DNA of 64,000 nucleotides from Oligoflexales bacterium (GCA_023301465.1 JALZUQ010000008.1:62001-126000); one strand, 5' to 3'; positions 8,517-18,028 are shown, counted from the first letter of the stretch. Made by a program: numbers and translations. Notes: generated by a model from the sequence alone, not told the origin.

Positions 8517-8925
8517 ATGCACCGTAGCAGTTTATATTTAAAAAAAATTACTTAAAAATTGGACTCTCATTTTTGCTGCCCTCAAACCCTAGCTTTGCTA
8601 GTCAAGGTATTCTCAATGATTGCACTATTGTAAAAACACTATCCTCAAAATATTATAAATTGATTCTGACTAAATCTTCCGAGTGGTTAGAAGGGGTCTC
8701 TGATAAGACTTTGCACACTTGGCTGATCCTTAACTTCTTTCCTTCAGGAAAAATTGTATGGAAACAAGCTACTCATATCCCAGGATATGAGGCCTCACTT
8801 CCATATGCTGGTGTCTTTTTAATCCTGTGTCTGGGAAAATAGTATGGAGACAAGCTACCCAATCCCAAGAATATAACACTCCCCCTTCCATACGCTGGTG
8901 TCTTTATACCTGACATATAATAACT
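8517..8925 (+). pseudogene. Decaying small secreted-protein gene with tandem 3' duplication
   Basis: An ATG at 8517 preceded by GGAG begins MHRSSLYLKK and runs into a seven-A tract (8541-8547), then a stop at 8553. Read one frame back after the tract, it continues into a hydrophobic signal-peptide-like segment (KIGLSFLLPSNPSFASQ) and an open frame to 8842. The joined product would be about 108 residues with SP, suggesting a frameshifted gene or slippage on the A tract. From about 8826 a second, diverged copy of the last 85 bp follows (shared GGAAAA, GTATGGA, ACAAGCTAC, TTCCATA, GCTGGTGTCTTT), but its reading frame is broken. No family recognised. A TTG at 8573 could start the open part, but has no ribosome-binding site. 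Confidence 0.4.
8826..8912 (+). repeat. Diverged tandem copy of 8742-8825
   Basis: About 85 bp that align by eye with the immediately preceding 8742-8825 segment, sharing blocks such as ACAAGCTAC and GCTGGTGTCTTT. The first copy encodes SGKIVWKQAT and SLPYAGVF; in the second the frame is interrupted by small indels. Confidence 0.6.
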
Positions 8926-8990
8926 TTATGAAATTGATATTATTCTTAGCATCCATATTTTGATACGACTTGATAAAATCTTAAGAAGTC

Positions 8991-9028
8991 AAAAAGAGAG
9001 TTAGACACAAGCCCCAACTCTCTTTTTT
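8991..9028. terminator. Bidirectional terminator between the 8.5-kb relic and aconitase
   Basis: Stem arms AAAAGAGAGTT (8992-9002) and AACTCTCTTTT (9016-9026) separated by 13 bases, with a T tract on the plus strand and the matching A tract giving Ts on the minus strand. It sits 24 bp past the aconitase stop codon. Confidence 0.8.
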
Positions 9029-9051
9029 AATCTTCATTCAAAACCTACAAA

Positions 9052-11703
9052 CTAAACAAGCTGTCTAATCACATAGTTTAAAATCCCACCATGCTTATAG
9101 TAATCAAGCTCATTATCAGTATCAATACGACACTTCACAGAAATAGATTTTCCACCTACCTTTAAGCTCAATGAACCCTGCGGCTTTAAGGTATCAACAC
9201 CTTCAATATCTATTGTTTCCGTACCGTTTAGCCCTAGACTTGCTAGATCAGCACCACCTTCAAACTCCAACGGAAGAACTCCCATGCCGATCAAATTTGA
9301 ACGGTGGATTCTTTCAAAGCTCTCTGCAACGACAGCTTTCACACCTAGCAACAAAGTACCTTTTGCAGCCCAGTCACGAGAAGATCCTGTACCGTATTCT
9401 TTTCCAGCAAATACCACTAACGGAGTTTCAGAGTTTACATGGTCCATTGCTGCACTGTAAATATCTGTGACTTTACCTTGAGCGTTTTTGGTGTAACCAC
9501 CCTCTTTGCCTTCTGCCATTTGGTTTTTGATACGAATATTAGCAAAAGTACCACGCATCATGATTTCATGATTTCCACGCCTTGAACCAAAGGAGTTAAA
9601 GTCAATTCTCTCAACACCTTTATCTTTTAAGTAGTCTCCAGCAGGGCCGTCAGACTTGATTGCACCAGCAGGTGAAATGTGATCTGTGGTTACACTGTTT
9701 CCAAGCAATGCTAGTATCTTTGCTTGTTTTACATTTTTAAGAGGATCGGTGTCTTTTGTCATAGAACTAAAAAACGGTGGGTGTTGTACGTAAGTACTCT
9801 TTGAGTTCCACTGATAAAGCTTGTCATCACTTGCTGCAATGCTTTGCCATTCACTAGAACCTGCAAAAACATCTGAATAGCGTTTTTTAAACATCTCAGC
9901 CGTTAATGCAGAACCGACGGTTTCTTTGATTTCTTGATGAGATGGCCAAACATCTTTTAAGAAAACATCTTTGCCGTTTTTATCCTGACCAATTGGATCT
10001 TTTGTAATGTTAATCGTCATAGACCCTGCAAGAGCGTAAGCAACAACCAACGGTGGTGATGCTAAATAGTTAGCTTTTACATCAGGACTTACTCGACCTT
10101 CAAAGTTTCTGTTCCCAGAAAGCACCGAAGTTGCAACTAGGTCATTACCGTGGATCGCTTCAGAAATCTCAGTTGCTAATGGACCAGAGTTACCAATACA
10201 TGTCGTACAACCGTAACCAACTAAGTTAAAACCTAATCCATCTAATTCTGACTGCAAGCCCGCAGCTTCAAGGTAATCACTTACAACCTGAGACCCAGGA
10301 GCCAACGAAGTTTTCACCCATGGTTTTACTTGCATACCAAGTGCTCTTGCTTTTTTGGCAACTAATCCAGCTGCAATCATCACACTCGGGTTTGAGGTAT
10401 TTGTGCAACTTGTAATCGCAGCAATCACCACACTACCGTCATGTAATTGAAAATCTTTACCTTTTACGGAGACGTCACCTTTTGGTGTTGCGTGTTTGAA
10501 CTCACCTTTTAAAGAAGAGTGAAATGCTGTATCTGCATTCACAAGCTCAATTCTATCTTGAGGTCTTTTTGGGCCGGCAATAGACGGTTTTACACCTGCA
10601 AGATCTAATGAAAGTGTATCTGTATATTGAAGCTCTTCATTTGGATCAAACCACATACCTTGTGCTTTATTGTATGCTTCTACTAATTCTACTCTTTCAG
10701 TTTCACGACCACTAAATTTTAAGTAGTTAAGAGTTTCATCATCCACACCAAAGAAACCGCAAGTAGCACCATACTCTGGAGCCATGTTAGCAAGTGTTGC
10801 ACGGTCCGCTAATGTCAACTGACTTACACCTGATCCATAGAACTCAACAAATTTTCCAACAACACCTTTTGCACGAAGTTTTTCTACAACCGTTAATACA
10901 AGGTCTGTCGCCGTTAAACCTTCCGACAATACACCTTCAAGTTTAAAACCCACAACCTCTGGAATCAACATAGAGATTGGCTGAGCCAACATCGCTGCCT
11001 CAGCTTCGATGCCACCAACACCCCAACCCAATACAGATAGTCCGTTAATCATGGTTGTATGTGAATCAGTACCTACCAGCGTATCTGGGTATGCCCATTC
11101 ACTGCCGTTGATATCACGGTTAAACACAACTTTTGCTAAGTACTCTAAGTTTACTTGGTGACAAATCCCAGCCCCTGGAGGAACGACACGGAAGTTATCA
11201 AAGGCTTTTTGAGCCCACCTTAAAAATTCATAACGCTCGTTATTACGTTGAAATTCACGAGCTACATTTTTTTCAAAAGCAGCTTTATTACCAAAATGAT
11301 CAACACTAACACTATGATCAATCACAAGATCAACCGGCGATAATGGGTTAATAGATTCTGGGTCGCCGCCTAGTCTTTTTACGGCGTCACGCATTGCAGC
11401 TAAATCCACAACCGCTGGTACTCCCGTAAAGTCTTGCATCAAAACACGAGCTGGCCTGTATGCAATTTCATGGTTTACTTTGCCTTTAGCATCAAGCCAT
11501 CTTTTGAATGCCAAAATATCTTCTTTTGTGACAGTCTTTCCATCTTCGTTTCTCAGTAAGTTTTCTACTAGTATTTTAAGAGTTGTCGGTAACTTCGAAA
11601 CATCTAAGCCGTTTTGTGCAGCCTTCTTAAAATTTACGTACTGATAAGAACGCCCGCCTACTTTAAGCGTATCTACACACTGAAAAGAATCAATTTTTGA
11701 CAT
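9052..11703 (-). CDS. acnA: Aconitate hydratase A (TCA cycle)
   Basis: 883 residues, normal for the AcnA/IRP1 type. It interconverts citrate and isocitrate via cis-aconitate using a [4Fe-4S] cluster in the cytoplasm. Cluster ligands are visible: the Cys of [12 protein letters not shown] and the two Cys of [13 protein letters not shown]-terminal [18 protein letters not shown] and [12 protein letters not shown] motifs and the C-terminal swivel-domain segments [20 protein letters not shown] and [17 protein letters not shown] are intact. It is transcribed alone, divergent from the IHF/HU gene; a 23-bp perfect palindrome lies between the two starts. The downstream bidirectional terminator closes the unit. 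Confidence 0.97.
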   Translation of the reverse strand: MSKIDSFQCVDTLKVGGRSYQYVNFKKAAQNGLDVSKLPTTLKILVENLLRNEDGKTVTKEDILAFKRWLDAKGKVNHEIAYRPARVLMQDFTGVPAVVDLAAMRDAVKRLGGDPESINPLSPVDLVIDHSVSVDHFGNKAAFEKNVAREFQRNNERYEFLRWAQKAFDNFRVVPPGAGICHQVNLEYLAKVVFNRDINGSEWAYPDTLVGTDSHTTMINGLSVLGWGVGGIEAEAAMLAQPISMLIPEVVGFKLEGVLSEGLTATDLVLTVVEKLRAKGVVGKFVEFYGSGVSQLTLADRATLANMAPEYGATCGFFGVDDETLNYLKFSGRETERVELVEAYNKAQGMWFDPNEELQYTDTLSLDLAGVKPSIAGPKRPQDRIELVNADTAFHSSLKGEFKHATPKGDVSVKGKDFQLHDGSVVIAAITSCTNTSNPSVMIAAGLVAKKARALGMQVKPWVKTSLAPGSQVVSDYLEAAGLQSELDGLGFNLVGYGCTTCIGNSGPLATEISEAIHGNDLVATSVLSGNRNFEGRVSPDVKANYLASPPLVVAYALAGSMTINITKDPIGQDKNGKDVFLKDVWPSHQEIKETVGSALTAEMFKKRYSDVFAGSSEWQSIAASDDKLYQWNSKSTYVQHPPFFSSMTKDTDPLKNVKQAKILALLGNSVTTDHISPAGAIKSDGPAGDYLKDKGVERIDFNSFGSRRGNHEIMMRGTFANIRIKNQMAEGKEGGYTKNAQGKVTDIYSAAMDHVNSETPLVVFAGKEYGTGSSRDWAAKGTLLLGVKAVVAESFERIHRSNLIGMGVLPLEFEGGADLASLGLNGTETIDIEGVDTLKPQGSLSLKVGGKSISVKCRIDTDNELDYYKHGGILNYVIRQLV

Positions 11704-11850
11704 ATACCACCCGAGAAAAGTTCAAACATAAAAAATCCCATGTTTTCAGGACGATAGCAAGTTAATTGCGACCAAAACCGACAACAAGATAATGCTTAAG
11801 AAAATAAGCGAAATTTAGGGTTTTACCAAGTCGCAAAGTATACATTATAA

Positions 11851-11873
11851 TCAGATATTTAATAAATATCTGA
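11851..11873. promoter_or_regulatory. Perfect 11-bp inverted repeat, candidate operator
   Basis: Arms TCAGATATTTA and TAAATATCTGA with one central base, perfect over 23 bp, located between the divergent acnA (start 11703) and IHF/HU (start 11957) genes. The odd-length, single-base centre and lack of a T run fit a dimeric-regulator site better than a terminator. Regulator unknown. Confidence 0.55.
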
Positions 11874-11956
11874 TTTAATAGTGATTTTTAAATTGTCATT
11901 CGATACAATAATAGAAAATCAATGATTGGTATCAAATACTCTGAGGAGCAGTGAAG

Positions 11957-12253
11957 ATGGTAAAGTCTGAATTAATCGAAAAGTTGGCGGAGCGGGCAGA
12001 TATCCAGCTTTCCAAAGCTGAAGAATGCGTTAATTTGTTCTTTGACTCGATGTCTGAAGAATTAGGCCGTGGTGGACGAGTTGAAATTCGTGGTTTCGGT
12101 GCATTTTCTGTAAGAATCTATAAAGCTTACGAAGGTCGCAACCCTAAAACAGGCGAAAAGATCAAAGTTCCACCAAAAAAACTTCCTTTTTGGAAAACTG
12201 GAACAGAACTGTCACAACGTGTTGATGGCAAATCTATCTTAAGTGATGATTAA
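11957..12253 (+). CDS. HU/IHF-family DNA-bending protein, IHF-beta-like
   Basis: 98 residues from ATG 11957. A GTG at 11951 is in frame, but the GAGGAG ribosome-binding site at 11943-11948 is too close to it and is 8 bases from the ATG, and MVKSELIEKLAERA is the usual IhfB-like beginning. The dimer helices are followed by GRGGRVEIRGFGAFSVR and the DNA-minor-groove arm YEGRNPKTGEKIKVPPKKLP with its intercalating Pro, then PFWKTGTEL. It should bend DNA as a nucleoid protein. A single gene of this type is seen here; whether it pairs with an alpha subunit elsewhere cannot be told. Confidence 0.93.
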   Translation: MVKSELIEKLAERADIQLSKAEECVNLFFDSMSEELGRGGRVEIRGFGAFSVRIYKAYEGRNPKTGEKIKVPPKKLPFWKTGTELSQRVDGKSILSDD

Positions 12254-12300
12254 AATCAGACTGACGATTTTCTAATCTCCCACTTCACAAACTTAGTTAA

Positions 12301-12346
12301 ATAAGTCATCCTTGCTATTCCATTAGCATTATAAGGATGACTTATG
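12301..12346 (+). promoter_or_regulatory. 13-bp perfect hairpin sequestering the ribosome-binding site and start of the cyclophilin gene
   Basis: Arm ATAAGTCATCCTT (12301-12313) is the exact reverse complement of AAGGATGACTTAT (12333-12345). The second arm contains the AAGGA Shine-Dalgarno and the first two bases of the ATG at 12344-12346. A 4-bp inner stem GCTA/TAGC sits in the 19-base loop. There is no T run, so it is not a simple terminator. In mRNA it would mask translation initiation, as in RNA thermometers or other cis-acting switches. Confidence 0.7.
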
Positions 12347-12988
12347 CGTTTATACTCTCTTTTTTTTCTTCTCTTAACCTCTTCAGTATGCCTTGCAAAT
12401 CCAACCGTTAGAATGGAAACCAGTGAGGGGAATATTGATATCGAAATTTTTTCAGACAAAACCCCTATTACTGCAAAAAACTTTCTCGAATATGTTTCTG
12501 AGGGTTTTTATACAGGTACAGTCTTCCACAGGGTCATCAGTGACTTTATGATTCAAGGTGGGGGTTACTCGGTAGTTGGAAAAGACTTTAAACAAAAAAA
12601 GTCTAAAGATGAAAAGCGTAAACCTATCCAAAATGAATCAAAAGTCGGAGTTTCAAAAGGACTAAGAAATCAACGAGGCTACATTGCTATGGCAAGAACT
12701 AGAGACCTTCATAGTGCCACTTCTCAGTTTTTTATTAATGTCAAAGATAACACTTCGGCATTAGACTATCCTAGTAATGGCGGATACGCAGTATTTGGTA
12801 AAGTTATTGAAGGCATGGAAGTTGTAGATAAGATTAAAAACACAAAAATTGATACCAAAATTAGAAAAGCCTTTGATCTTTCCGGGAAAGCTGCTGTACT
12901 CGGAGTGAACGTACCTTTAAAAAATATTATGATAAAAAAAGTGTCTATTATCCCAACTAAAAACCCCGTAAAAACTAAGAAGAAATAA
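12344..12988 (+). CDS. Secreted cyclophilin-type peptidyl-prolyl cis-trans isomerase
   Basis: 214 residues with signal peptide MRLYSLFFLLLTSSVCLA, so probably periplasmic. Cyclophilin core: FLEYVSEGFYTGTVFHRVI, where the Arg of FHRV is the catalytic residue, then FMIQGGGY, GYIAMARTRDLHSATSQFF and GGYAVFGKVIEGMEVVDKI. A lysine-rich tail (about 195-214, ending KTKKK) is extra. It accelerates proline isomerisation during folding of exported proteins. Translation initiation appears controlled by the hairpin at 12301-12345. The TAATG overlap couples it to the downstream aldo-keto reductase. Confidence 0.92.
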   Translation: MRLYSLFFLLLTSSVCLANPTVRMETSEGNIDIEIFSDKTPITAKNFLEYVSEGFYTGTVFHRVISDFMIQGGGYSVVGKDFKQKKSKDEKRKPIQNESKVGVSKGLRNQRGYIAMARTRDLHSATSQFFINVKDNTSALDYPSNGGYAVFGKVIEGMEVVDKIKNTKIDTKIRKAFDLSGKAAVLGVNVPLKNIMIKKVSIIPTKNPVKTKKK

Positions 12989-14028
12989 TGAAAAAAGAAA
13001 ACCTCGGTCATAGTGATATTCAAGTAAGTAAAATCTGTCTTGGCACCATGACTTGGGGTGAGCAAAACACTCAAGAGCAAGCTTTCGAACAAATGGATTT
13101 TGCACTAGAGCGAGGTGTAAACTTCTTTGATACGGCAGAGTTGTACCCCGTACCACCTAACGCAAAGACTTATACATCGACTGAAACCATTATTGGCAAT
13201 TGGTTTTCTGAAAGAAAACAAAGAGACAAAGTTGTTTTAGCTTCAAAGATAGCCGGCCCTAGCCCATGGCAACATATACGAGATGGAAAAGCGTGGATCA
13301 ATAAAGAACAAATCGAGACCGTGTTAGATCAATCACTAAAGAGACTGCAAACAGATTATATTGACCTTTACCAACTCCATTGGCCTAACCGTAAAACAAC
13401 TTTTTTTGGGTTTCCAAATTACACCCATCAACCTCAAAAAGATGACGATAACTTTTTGGAGGTTATAGAGACACTATCAAACCTCATACAAAAAGGTAAA
13501 ATCAGGACATACGGCCTTTCAAACGAGACACCATGGGGAACCATGAAATACTTAGAACTCGCAAAAGAAAACAACTTGCCAGCTCCTGTCTCTATCCAAA
13601 ACCCATATAGCTTATTAAACCGAACCTTTGAATCAGGGTTAGCAGAAATAAGTATGAGAGAAAACGTCAAGCTACTAGCATACTCACCTCTTGGCTTCGG
13701 TGTTCTTACAGGGAAGTATCTTGGCAAGCAAAAACCCAAAGGTTCGAGACTAGATAAATTTGGCGGACATTTTTCAAGATACACACAAGAGACTGCTCTA
13801 CTTGCAACAACTGAGTACGTAGAACTTGCGAAAAAACGTGAAATAAAGCCCTCTCAGTTTGCATTATCATTTGTAAATGGGAGAGAGTTTTTATGCTCGA
13901 ATATCATAGGTGCAACGACCATTGAGCAGTTAGAAGAAAATATTTCTAGTATCGATACAAAACTGGATACAAAAACTTTAAAAGCTATTAATACCGTCCA
14001 TACTCGCTACACAAATCCTTGCCCATGA
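12988..14028 (+). CDS. NADP(H)-dependent aldo-keto reductase, Tas-like
   Basis: 346 residues, start overlapping the cyclophilin stop by one base. N-terminus LGHSDIQVSKICLGTMTWGEQ and FFDTAELYPVPP closely follow the E. coli Tas pattern, with the AKR catalytic Asp and Tyr in DTAELY and the Lys in VVLASKI. The barrel continues with DYIDLYQLHWPNR, KIRTYGLSNETPWG, and LLAYSPLGFGVLTGKY, and ends with a cofactor-binding IIGATTIEQLEENI. A cytosolic oxidoreductase of unknown physiological substrate. Confidence 0.9.
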   Translation: MKKENLGHSDIQVSKICLGTMTWGEQNTQEQAFEQMDFALERGVNFFDTAELYPVPPNAKTYTSTETIIGNWFSERKQRDKVVLASKIAGPSPWQHIRDGKAWINKEQIETVLDQSLKRLQTDYIDLYQLHWPNRKTTFFGFPNYTHQPQKDDDNFLEVIETLSNLIQKGKIRTYGLSNETPWGTMKYLELAKENNLPAPVSIQNPYSLLNRTFESGLAEISMRENVKLLAYSPLGFGVLTGKYLGKQKPKGSRLDKFGGHFSRYTQETALLATTEYVELAKKREIKPSQFALSFVNGREFLCSNIIGATTIEQLEENISSIDTKLDTKTLKAINTVHTRYTNPCP

Positions 14029-14030
14029 TT

Positions 14031-15251
14031 TTATTTGTTCTCTAAAATTGTATTAGTCACGACTTCATATGCTTTTTGCGAAGTCTCTGACAAATAATAA
14101 CGTAAACCCATGGTTTCATTCAGGGTCATTTTTCTCTTTAAGGGCTGAAATAGAAAACGATAGTACGCTTCTACGAGCCTATTACCATTCCCTGGTACGT
14201 TCACCTCCTCTGGCCTAGATGTTTTTAAATTTAAACTCAATTTATTTTTTGACTCATCAAATAATAATTCACCTGTTGAAACTGGCCTTGAGTTCTGTGA
14301 CAAGATTTTATCGGAAACACGCATTTCACAGTAAGTTTTTTGATTTGATTCCAAGAATGTACAGTCAAACTTTTTTGTCACTTTTGTCCTTTCGTCATCA
14401 GACTGATTCTTAAATATGTCTGATTGATTCCAAGTCTCAAATAAACCGTACTCTTGTATTTCAAAACTAATAGTTTGACCAACCAAACTTAATGAGTTCA
14501 AAACACCGTACTTTGTGACTTTGCCTAATGTCTCAGGTGGAATTTTAAAGTCCTTAGACTTAACACTCCACTTAATATTTGCAACATATAGATCCAGAAA
14601 ATTAAAAATGCTTAGCAACTCAGGTGGTGCATCAAGACTCATAAGCCCGGTTTGCCTCAAAAGGCCTTCATATCCGCCTTTTCCTAAGTCATCAAACTCA
14701 GAGGAAAAGAGCCAATTCGTAAATAAGCGTGTGTTTTCATTTTTTTTCTGACCAAGAGCAATCATTTCTCTAAGAACAATTTCATGCAAGAAGACACCTG
14801 CTCTTAAACGATTTGACAAATTTGAATCCCAAAGCACTTTATTAAATAAAAAACGAATCCCAGACTTTGTTGGAGTACGAAGCTGATAGACCAGCTGCTG
14901 AATACGACAGTTCTTTGGTGTTTCAATTGTTCTTCCCGAATCCATACTTTCATAGTCAAAAGGGTCTAACTCTTGTTTCTTTGAGCGAAACTCTTTCCAC
15001 CATCTCGTGTAAAGTTGAGCTCTAAGAGGGTCGTAGTCATATAACCTACTAAGAACATTAACGATTATTTGTTCTGTCTCTAGGTTTTTAAAATCAAGCA
15101 TGGTTAAAAAATTAATTTCAGACTCAGCAAAATCTAAGAGCTCAACTGAATCATCACAAACAAGTAAATCAGCACTATTACCGACTCTTTGCCCTCCAAT
15201 AAGGGCAACGGAATGAAAAACCAAATATAAAATGATGAACTTATAAAGCAT
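14031..15251 (-). CDS. Secreted protein of unknown function paired with a TIGR02147 regulator
   Basis: 406 residues. The first about 20 residues (MLYKFIILYLVFHSVALIGG) form a signal peptide. The mature protein has scattered Cys (LVCDD, KNCRIQ, DCTF, YCEM) and a central segment AGVFLHEIVLREM with a His-Glu pair but no complete HExxH, so I do not call it a peptidase. Its start overlaps the end of the TIGR02147 gene by 11 bp, which suggests translational coupling. Secreted proteins encoded beside TIGR02147 genes are frequent in Bdellovibrio-type genomes. No function can be assigned. Confidence 0.6.
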   Translation of the reverse strand: MLYKFIILYLVFHSVALIGGQRVGNSADLLVCDDSVELLDFAESEINFLTMLDFKNLETEQIIVNVLSRLYDYDPLRAQLYTRWWKEFRSKKQELDPFDYESMDSGRTIETPKNCRIQQLVYQLRTPTKSGIRFLFNKVLWDSNLSNRLRAGVFLHEIVLREMIALGQKKNENTRLFTNWLFSSEFDDLGKGGYEGLLRQTGLMSLDAPPELLSIFNFLDLYVANIKWSVKSKDFKIPPETLGKVTKYGVLNSLSLVGQTISFEIQEYGLFETWNQSDIFKNQSDDERTKVTKKFDCTFLESNQKTYCEMRVSDKILSQNSRPVSTGELLFDESKNKLSLNLKTSRPEEVNVPGNGNRLVEAYYRFLFQPLKRKMTLNETMGLRYYLSETSQKAYEVVTNTILENK

Positions 15252-16074
15252 CTTCTACTCCATCTATTGCTTCAAAAATTGGATATAGTTGCATGGCAAC
15301 CATCATTGTTTTTTTCTCTTTAGATTCTTTTGATTTATTATCAATCTCTATTTCTTTTTCGAGATCATCAAAAAACTTTTTTATTTTTTGTTTGTAATGA
15401 TTCAGTTTATCTAGCTGGCAATTAATGAGAAGAGCTTGAAACTCCCGGTCAATAGGCTTCAACTTCAATGCTTTACTAGCGATGGACAACTGATGTTTAT
15501 GAAAAAACTGGATATCAACTTCAGATGGCTTATCGTCATCTAATGTACGAAGTTGTGTGTTTTGTGGTAATTTATAATGACCGCAACTATTTTTTTCAAT
15601 AAAGCTAACTTCTTTTAAGTCTTCTAGTATTTCACCAACAACAGATATCTGAAGACCAGTAGCTGCTGAAATGCGTTTGACACTATACCACTTAGATTCA
15701 GCACCATTAAACCACTCTACTACCGCTAAATGGTAACAAGAGCTTAAAATATGATTCATTTTAGCATTAATAATTACTTTTTGTTTATCATGATTTGTAT
15801 GCCAGTTTTTCTCCAAAACTCTTTTTCTTTTACTTTCACTTAAAGTTTCAGAAACTGAGTTCATGAAATGAGTTTTTTCAGACTCACTAAAACCGAGCAC
15901 CATTGATATTGCATCGCCTTTTTCAATAGATAATCTAAAACGACCTGACAATATATTGACTAATGAACCGGGAGAAATATTAATGTCACGTGCAAATGCC
16001 CGCTTGGAGTAACTGGGGTTCAGTTGCTGCCTGCGGGTCAAATGCTTTTGTAAAATCTTCTGGTAATCCTTCAA
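15241..16074 (-). CDS. TIGR02147-family putative transcriptional regulator
   Basis: 277 residues from a TTG start, 3 bp after the fasciclin gene. The N-terminus (YSKRAFARDINISPGSLVNILSGRFRLS, quoted in parts: SKRAFARDI and SPGSLVNILSGR) is a helix-turn-helix, and the middle has a winged-helix-like segment (WYSVKRISAATGLQISVV, VGEILEDL). The C-terminal third is charged coiled coil with a closing MVAMQLYPIF segment typical of the family. Members abound in Bdellovibrionota and Fibrobacter and are presumed DNA-binding regulators. Here it is the middle gene of a three-gene unit whose other two products are secreted, so it may control its own operon. Confidence 0.82.
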   Translation of the reverse strand: MKDYQKILQKHLTRRQQLNPSYSKRAFARDINISPGSLVNILSGRFRLSIEKGDAISMVLGFSESEKTHFMNSVSETLSESKRKRVLEKNWHTNHDKQKVIINAKMNHILSSCYHLAVVEWFNGAESKWYSVKRISAATGLQISVVGEILEDLKEVSFIEKNSCGHYKLPQNTQLRTLDDDKPSEVDIQFFHKHQLSIASKALKLKPIDREFQALLINCQLDKLNHYKQKIKKFFDDLEKEIEIDNKSKESKEKKTMMVAMQLYPIFEAIDGVEDAL

Positions 16075-16077
16075 AGA

Positions 16078-17037
16078 TTAGTCTTCAGGAATCAAAACAG
16101 TATCTATGACATGGATAATACCACTTTTATAAACAACGTCAGCAGCTTCGACTTTTGCAGCTCTGCTCATATCCTGCCTCAGTAAAAATGGTTCTTGATT
16201 GTCGTATCTTAACTGAAAATTTTCACCAGTAATGGTTCTCAATCCAAAAGTTCTAGCAATTTCTGAAGTGGAAGCCCTAGAGTCCACAACGTGATTTAAA
16301 AGAATTTTTTTCAATAAATCTGGGTCTTTTTTTACATTATATAGCTTTGCACCTAGCTTTTTAAATGCATCATTTGTGGGTGCAAAAATTGTGTAATACT
16401 GACTCCACGCTTCTAGCGTAGACAAAAGATCAGCTTCTTCTAAAAGACTTTTTAGCTTGGAAAAGTCTTTATTATTGTTCAATATTTCTGTTACAGATAA
16501 TATTTCTCCCCACGTGTATTTAGTTGCAACAAAAAACTCTGGTGCAAAACTGATATTTCCAGCAAAATACACATACTGTGCACCTATTACTTCGACTTTT
16601 TCTTCTGTTACCTCACCAATCTTTAAAATTAGTCTTTCAAATTTCGTCCGTGAGTTTGGGTTATTTGTTTCAAGAACCCTAGTTTTCAGTACTACTTGCG
16701 AGTTGCTTTTTGGTCTACCGGAAGCAACAGAAGAAAAACTAACGTTAAAACCAAACTCTCCTGTGTTGATCACGGTTGCTTTCCACGCAGTGCTGATTCG
16801 TCTTTTGAAGCCAGTTGAAGTTGTTGCTAAAAGGTTTATAGACAACCTCCGAAACTCATCAAACTTCTGACCAGATACTCGGCTGCCTGTAAATTTTGCG
16901 TCTACCACTGTACCACTACGTAACTCTGCAACTATTGCATCATCACCTAATAGTTGGTTACTCATACTCAAAGCTAACAAGATGGAACTAATGTGCAAGC
17001 CGATTGCCAATGATTTCTTTAATTTTATAATACTCAC
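16078..17037 (-). CDS. Secreted fasciclin (FAS1) domain protein
   Basis: About 319 residues from GTG 17037, chosen because GGGAGA lies about 9 bases upstream and the product then begins with a standard signal peptide (SIIKLKKSLAIGLHISSILLAL). The frame is open to 17145, but that would bury the signal. Residues about 20-180 are a beta-rich domain of unknown type. The C-terminal about 135 residues form a FAS1 domain: FSKLKSLLEEADLLSTL, YTIFAPTNDAFKKL, ILLNHVVDSRAS, and the end motif ADVVYKSGIIHVIDTVLIP. FAS1 domains mediate adhesion or matrix contacts. It is first in the operon with the regulator and the second secreted protein. Confidence 0.85.
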   Translation of the reverse strand: MSIIKLKKSLAIGLHISSILLALSMSNQLLGDDAIVAELRSGTVVDAKFTGSRVSGQKFDEFRRLSINLLATTSTGFKRRISTAWKATVINTGEFGFNVSFSSVASGRPKSNSQVVLKTRVLETNNPNSRTKFERLILKIGEVTEEKVEVIGAQYVYFAGNISFAPEFFVATKYTWGEILSVTEILNNNKDFSKLKSLLEEADLLSTLEAWSQYYTIFAPTNDAFKKLGAKLYNVKKDPDLLKKILLNHVVDSRASTSEIARTFGLRTITGENFQLRYDNQEPFLLRQDMSRAAKVEAADVVYKSGIIHVIDTVLIPED

Positions 17038-17412
17038 TTTATTGTCTCTCCCAATTTTTATGATGTTTTGTTTTAGGGCCCTGTTAAAAGTTATACGTAG
17101 CTTGATGATTGAAGTCAACAGAACGCAAAACAAAGTGTTTTGCAAAACACTAACCTGTGCATATTACATGATTATTGTATTTTTAAAGTACAATTTTAGA
17201 AGTAAGCACTGGAAAACACTGTTTTTTTTTACTCTTATTGATATGACTCTCTCAAACTTTGAAGTTAGAATTTTATATGCTTCTTCCTAAAATAAGCATC
17301 AACTTTTATACTGTTATTTGATTATTGTAAGTAATTTTATTAATTTACTAATTACCTTACATTGGTTTTGTCTTCAGATATTTAGACAGTTCAACCAAAC
17401 AAAGAGTACATC

Positions 17413-18006
17413 ATGAAAAATTTAATCTTAATCGCAGTTTGCTTTATAGCATCAAACGCTTTTGCTATGAATTCATTCGACTATCGCAAAGAAACCATTC
17501 TGACAAAAAAAATTGGTAATGAAAATATTTGTTTAGAAATCGCAGCAAGTACTGCACCAACGATTGCTAATAAAATGCAGTTAACTAACGATTCAGAATT
17601 TTCATTAAAGTGTTTAGCTTACATGAGCCTAAATAACATGTATGCATTAGTTGCAAATGTATCCAAAATTCAAAAAGCATTTCAATTAAGATTCTCCTTT
17701 TTAGACGGCCTTTTATACAAAATTAAGTATCAAAGAAAAGAATCAAAACCACATGCATTATTAGTAGAAGATCACATCATTCAAAATGGTGAAATTAGAG
17801 TTCTACGAAGTAGTAGACCAGTTGATTACAGTGTTGTTATTCCTTTTGAGAGAAAGTACAACTTAGCATCTGTGACAGATGTTTTTGGTAACATCAGACG
17901 TGACATTGAGATGTACGGCAAAGAGTCTAATATTCTTGGATTTGTGTATAACCCTTCAAGTGTATTAAAAGCTTCTGGTATTTTAATTCATTTAGACTCT
18001 AATTAA
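17413..18006 (+). CDS. Secreted protein of unknown function
   Basis: 197 residues with signal peptide MKNLILIAVCFIASNAFA. The mature part has two Cys (NICLEI and LKCLAY), possibly a disulphide, and no recognisable motif. It is transcribed alone: a 375-bp spacer from the divergent fasciclin gene lies upstream and a terminator hairpin follows. Function unknown. Confidence 0.6.
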   Translation: MKNLILIAVCFIASNAFAMNSFDYRKETILTKKIGNENICLEIAASTAPTIANKMQLTNDSEFSLKCLAYMSLNNMYALVANVSKIQKAFQLRFSFLDGLLYKIKYQRKESKPHALLVEDHIIQNGEIRVLRSSRPVDYSVVIPFERKYNLASVTDVFGNIRRDIEMYGKESNILGFVYNPSSVLKASGILIHLDSN

Positions 18007-18028
18007 GCTAAAAAAGACCATATATAAA

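Noticed and set aside
12256-12459. 67-residue minus-strand frame over the cyclophilin start
   Set aside because: Explained by the hairpin and the signal-peptide codons read backwards; no homology-like motif.
14031-15251. Zinc peptidase call for the secreted protein from its HEI motif
   Set aside because: The motif is HEIVLR, without the second His of HExxH.
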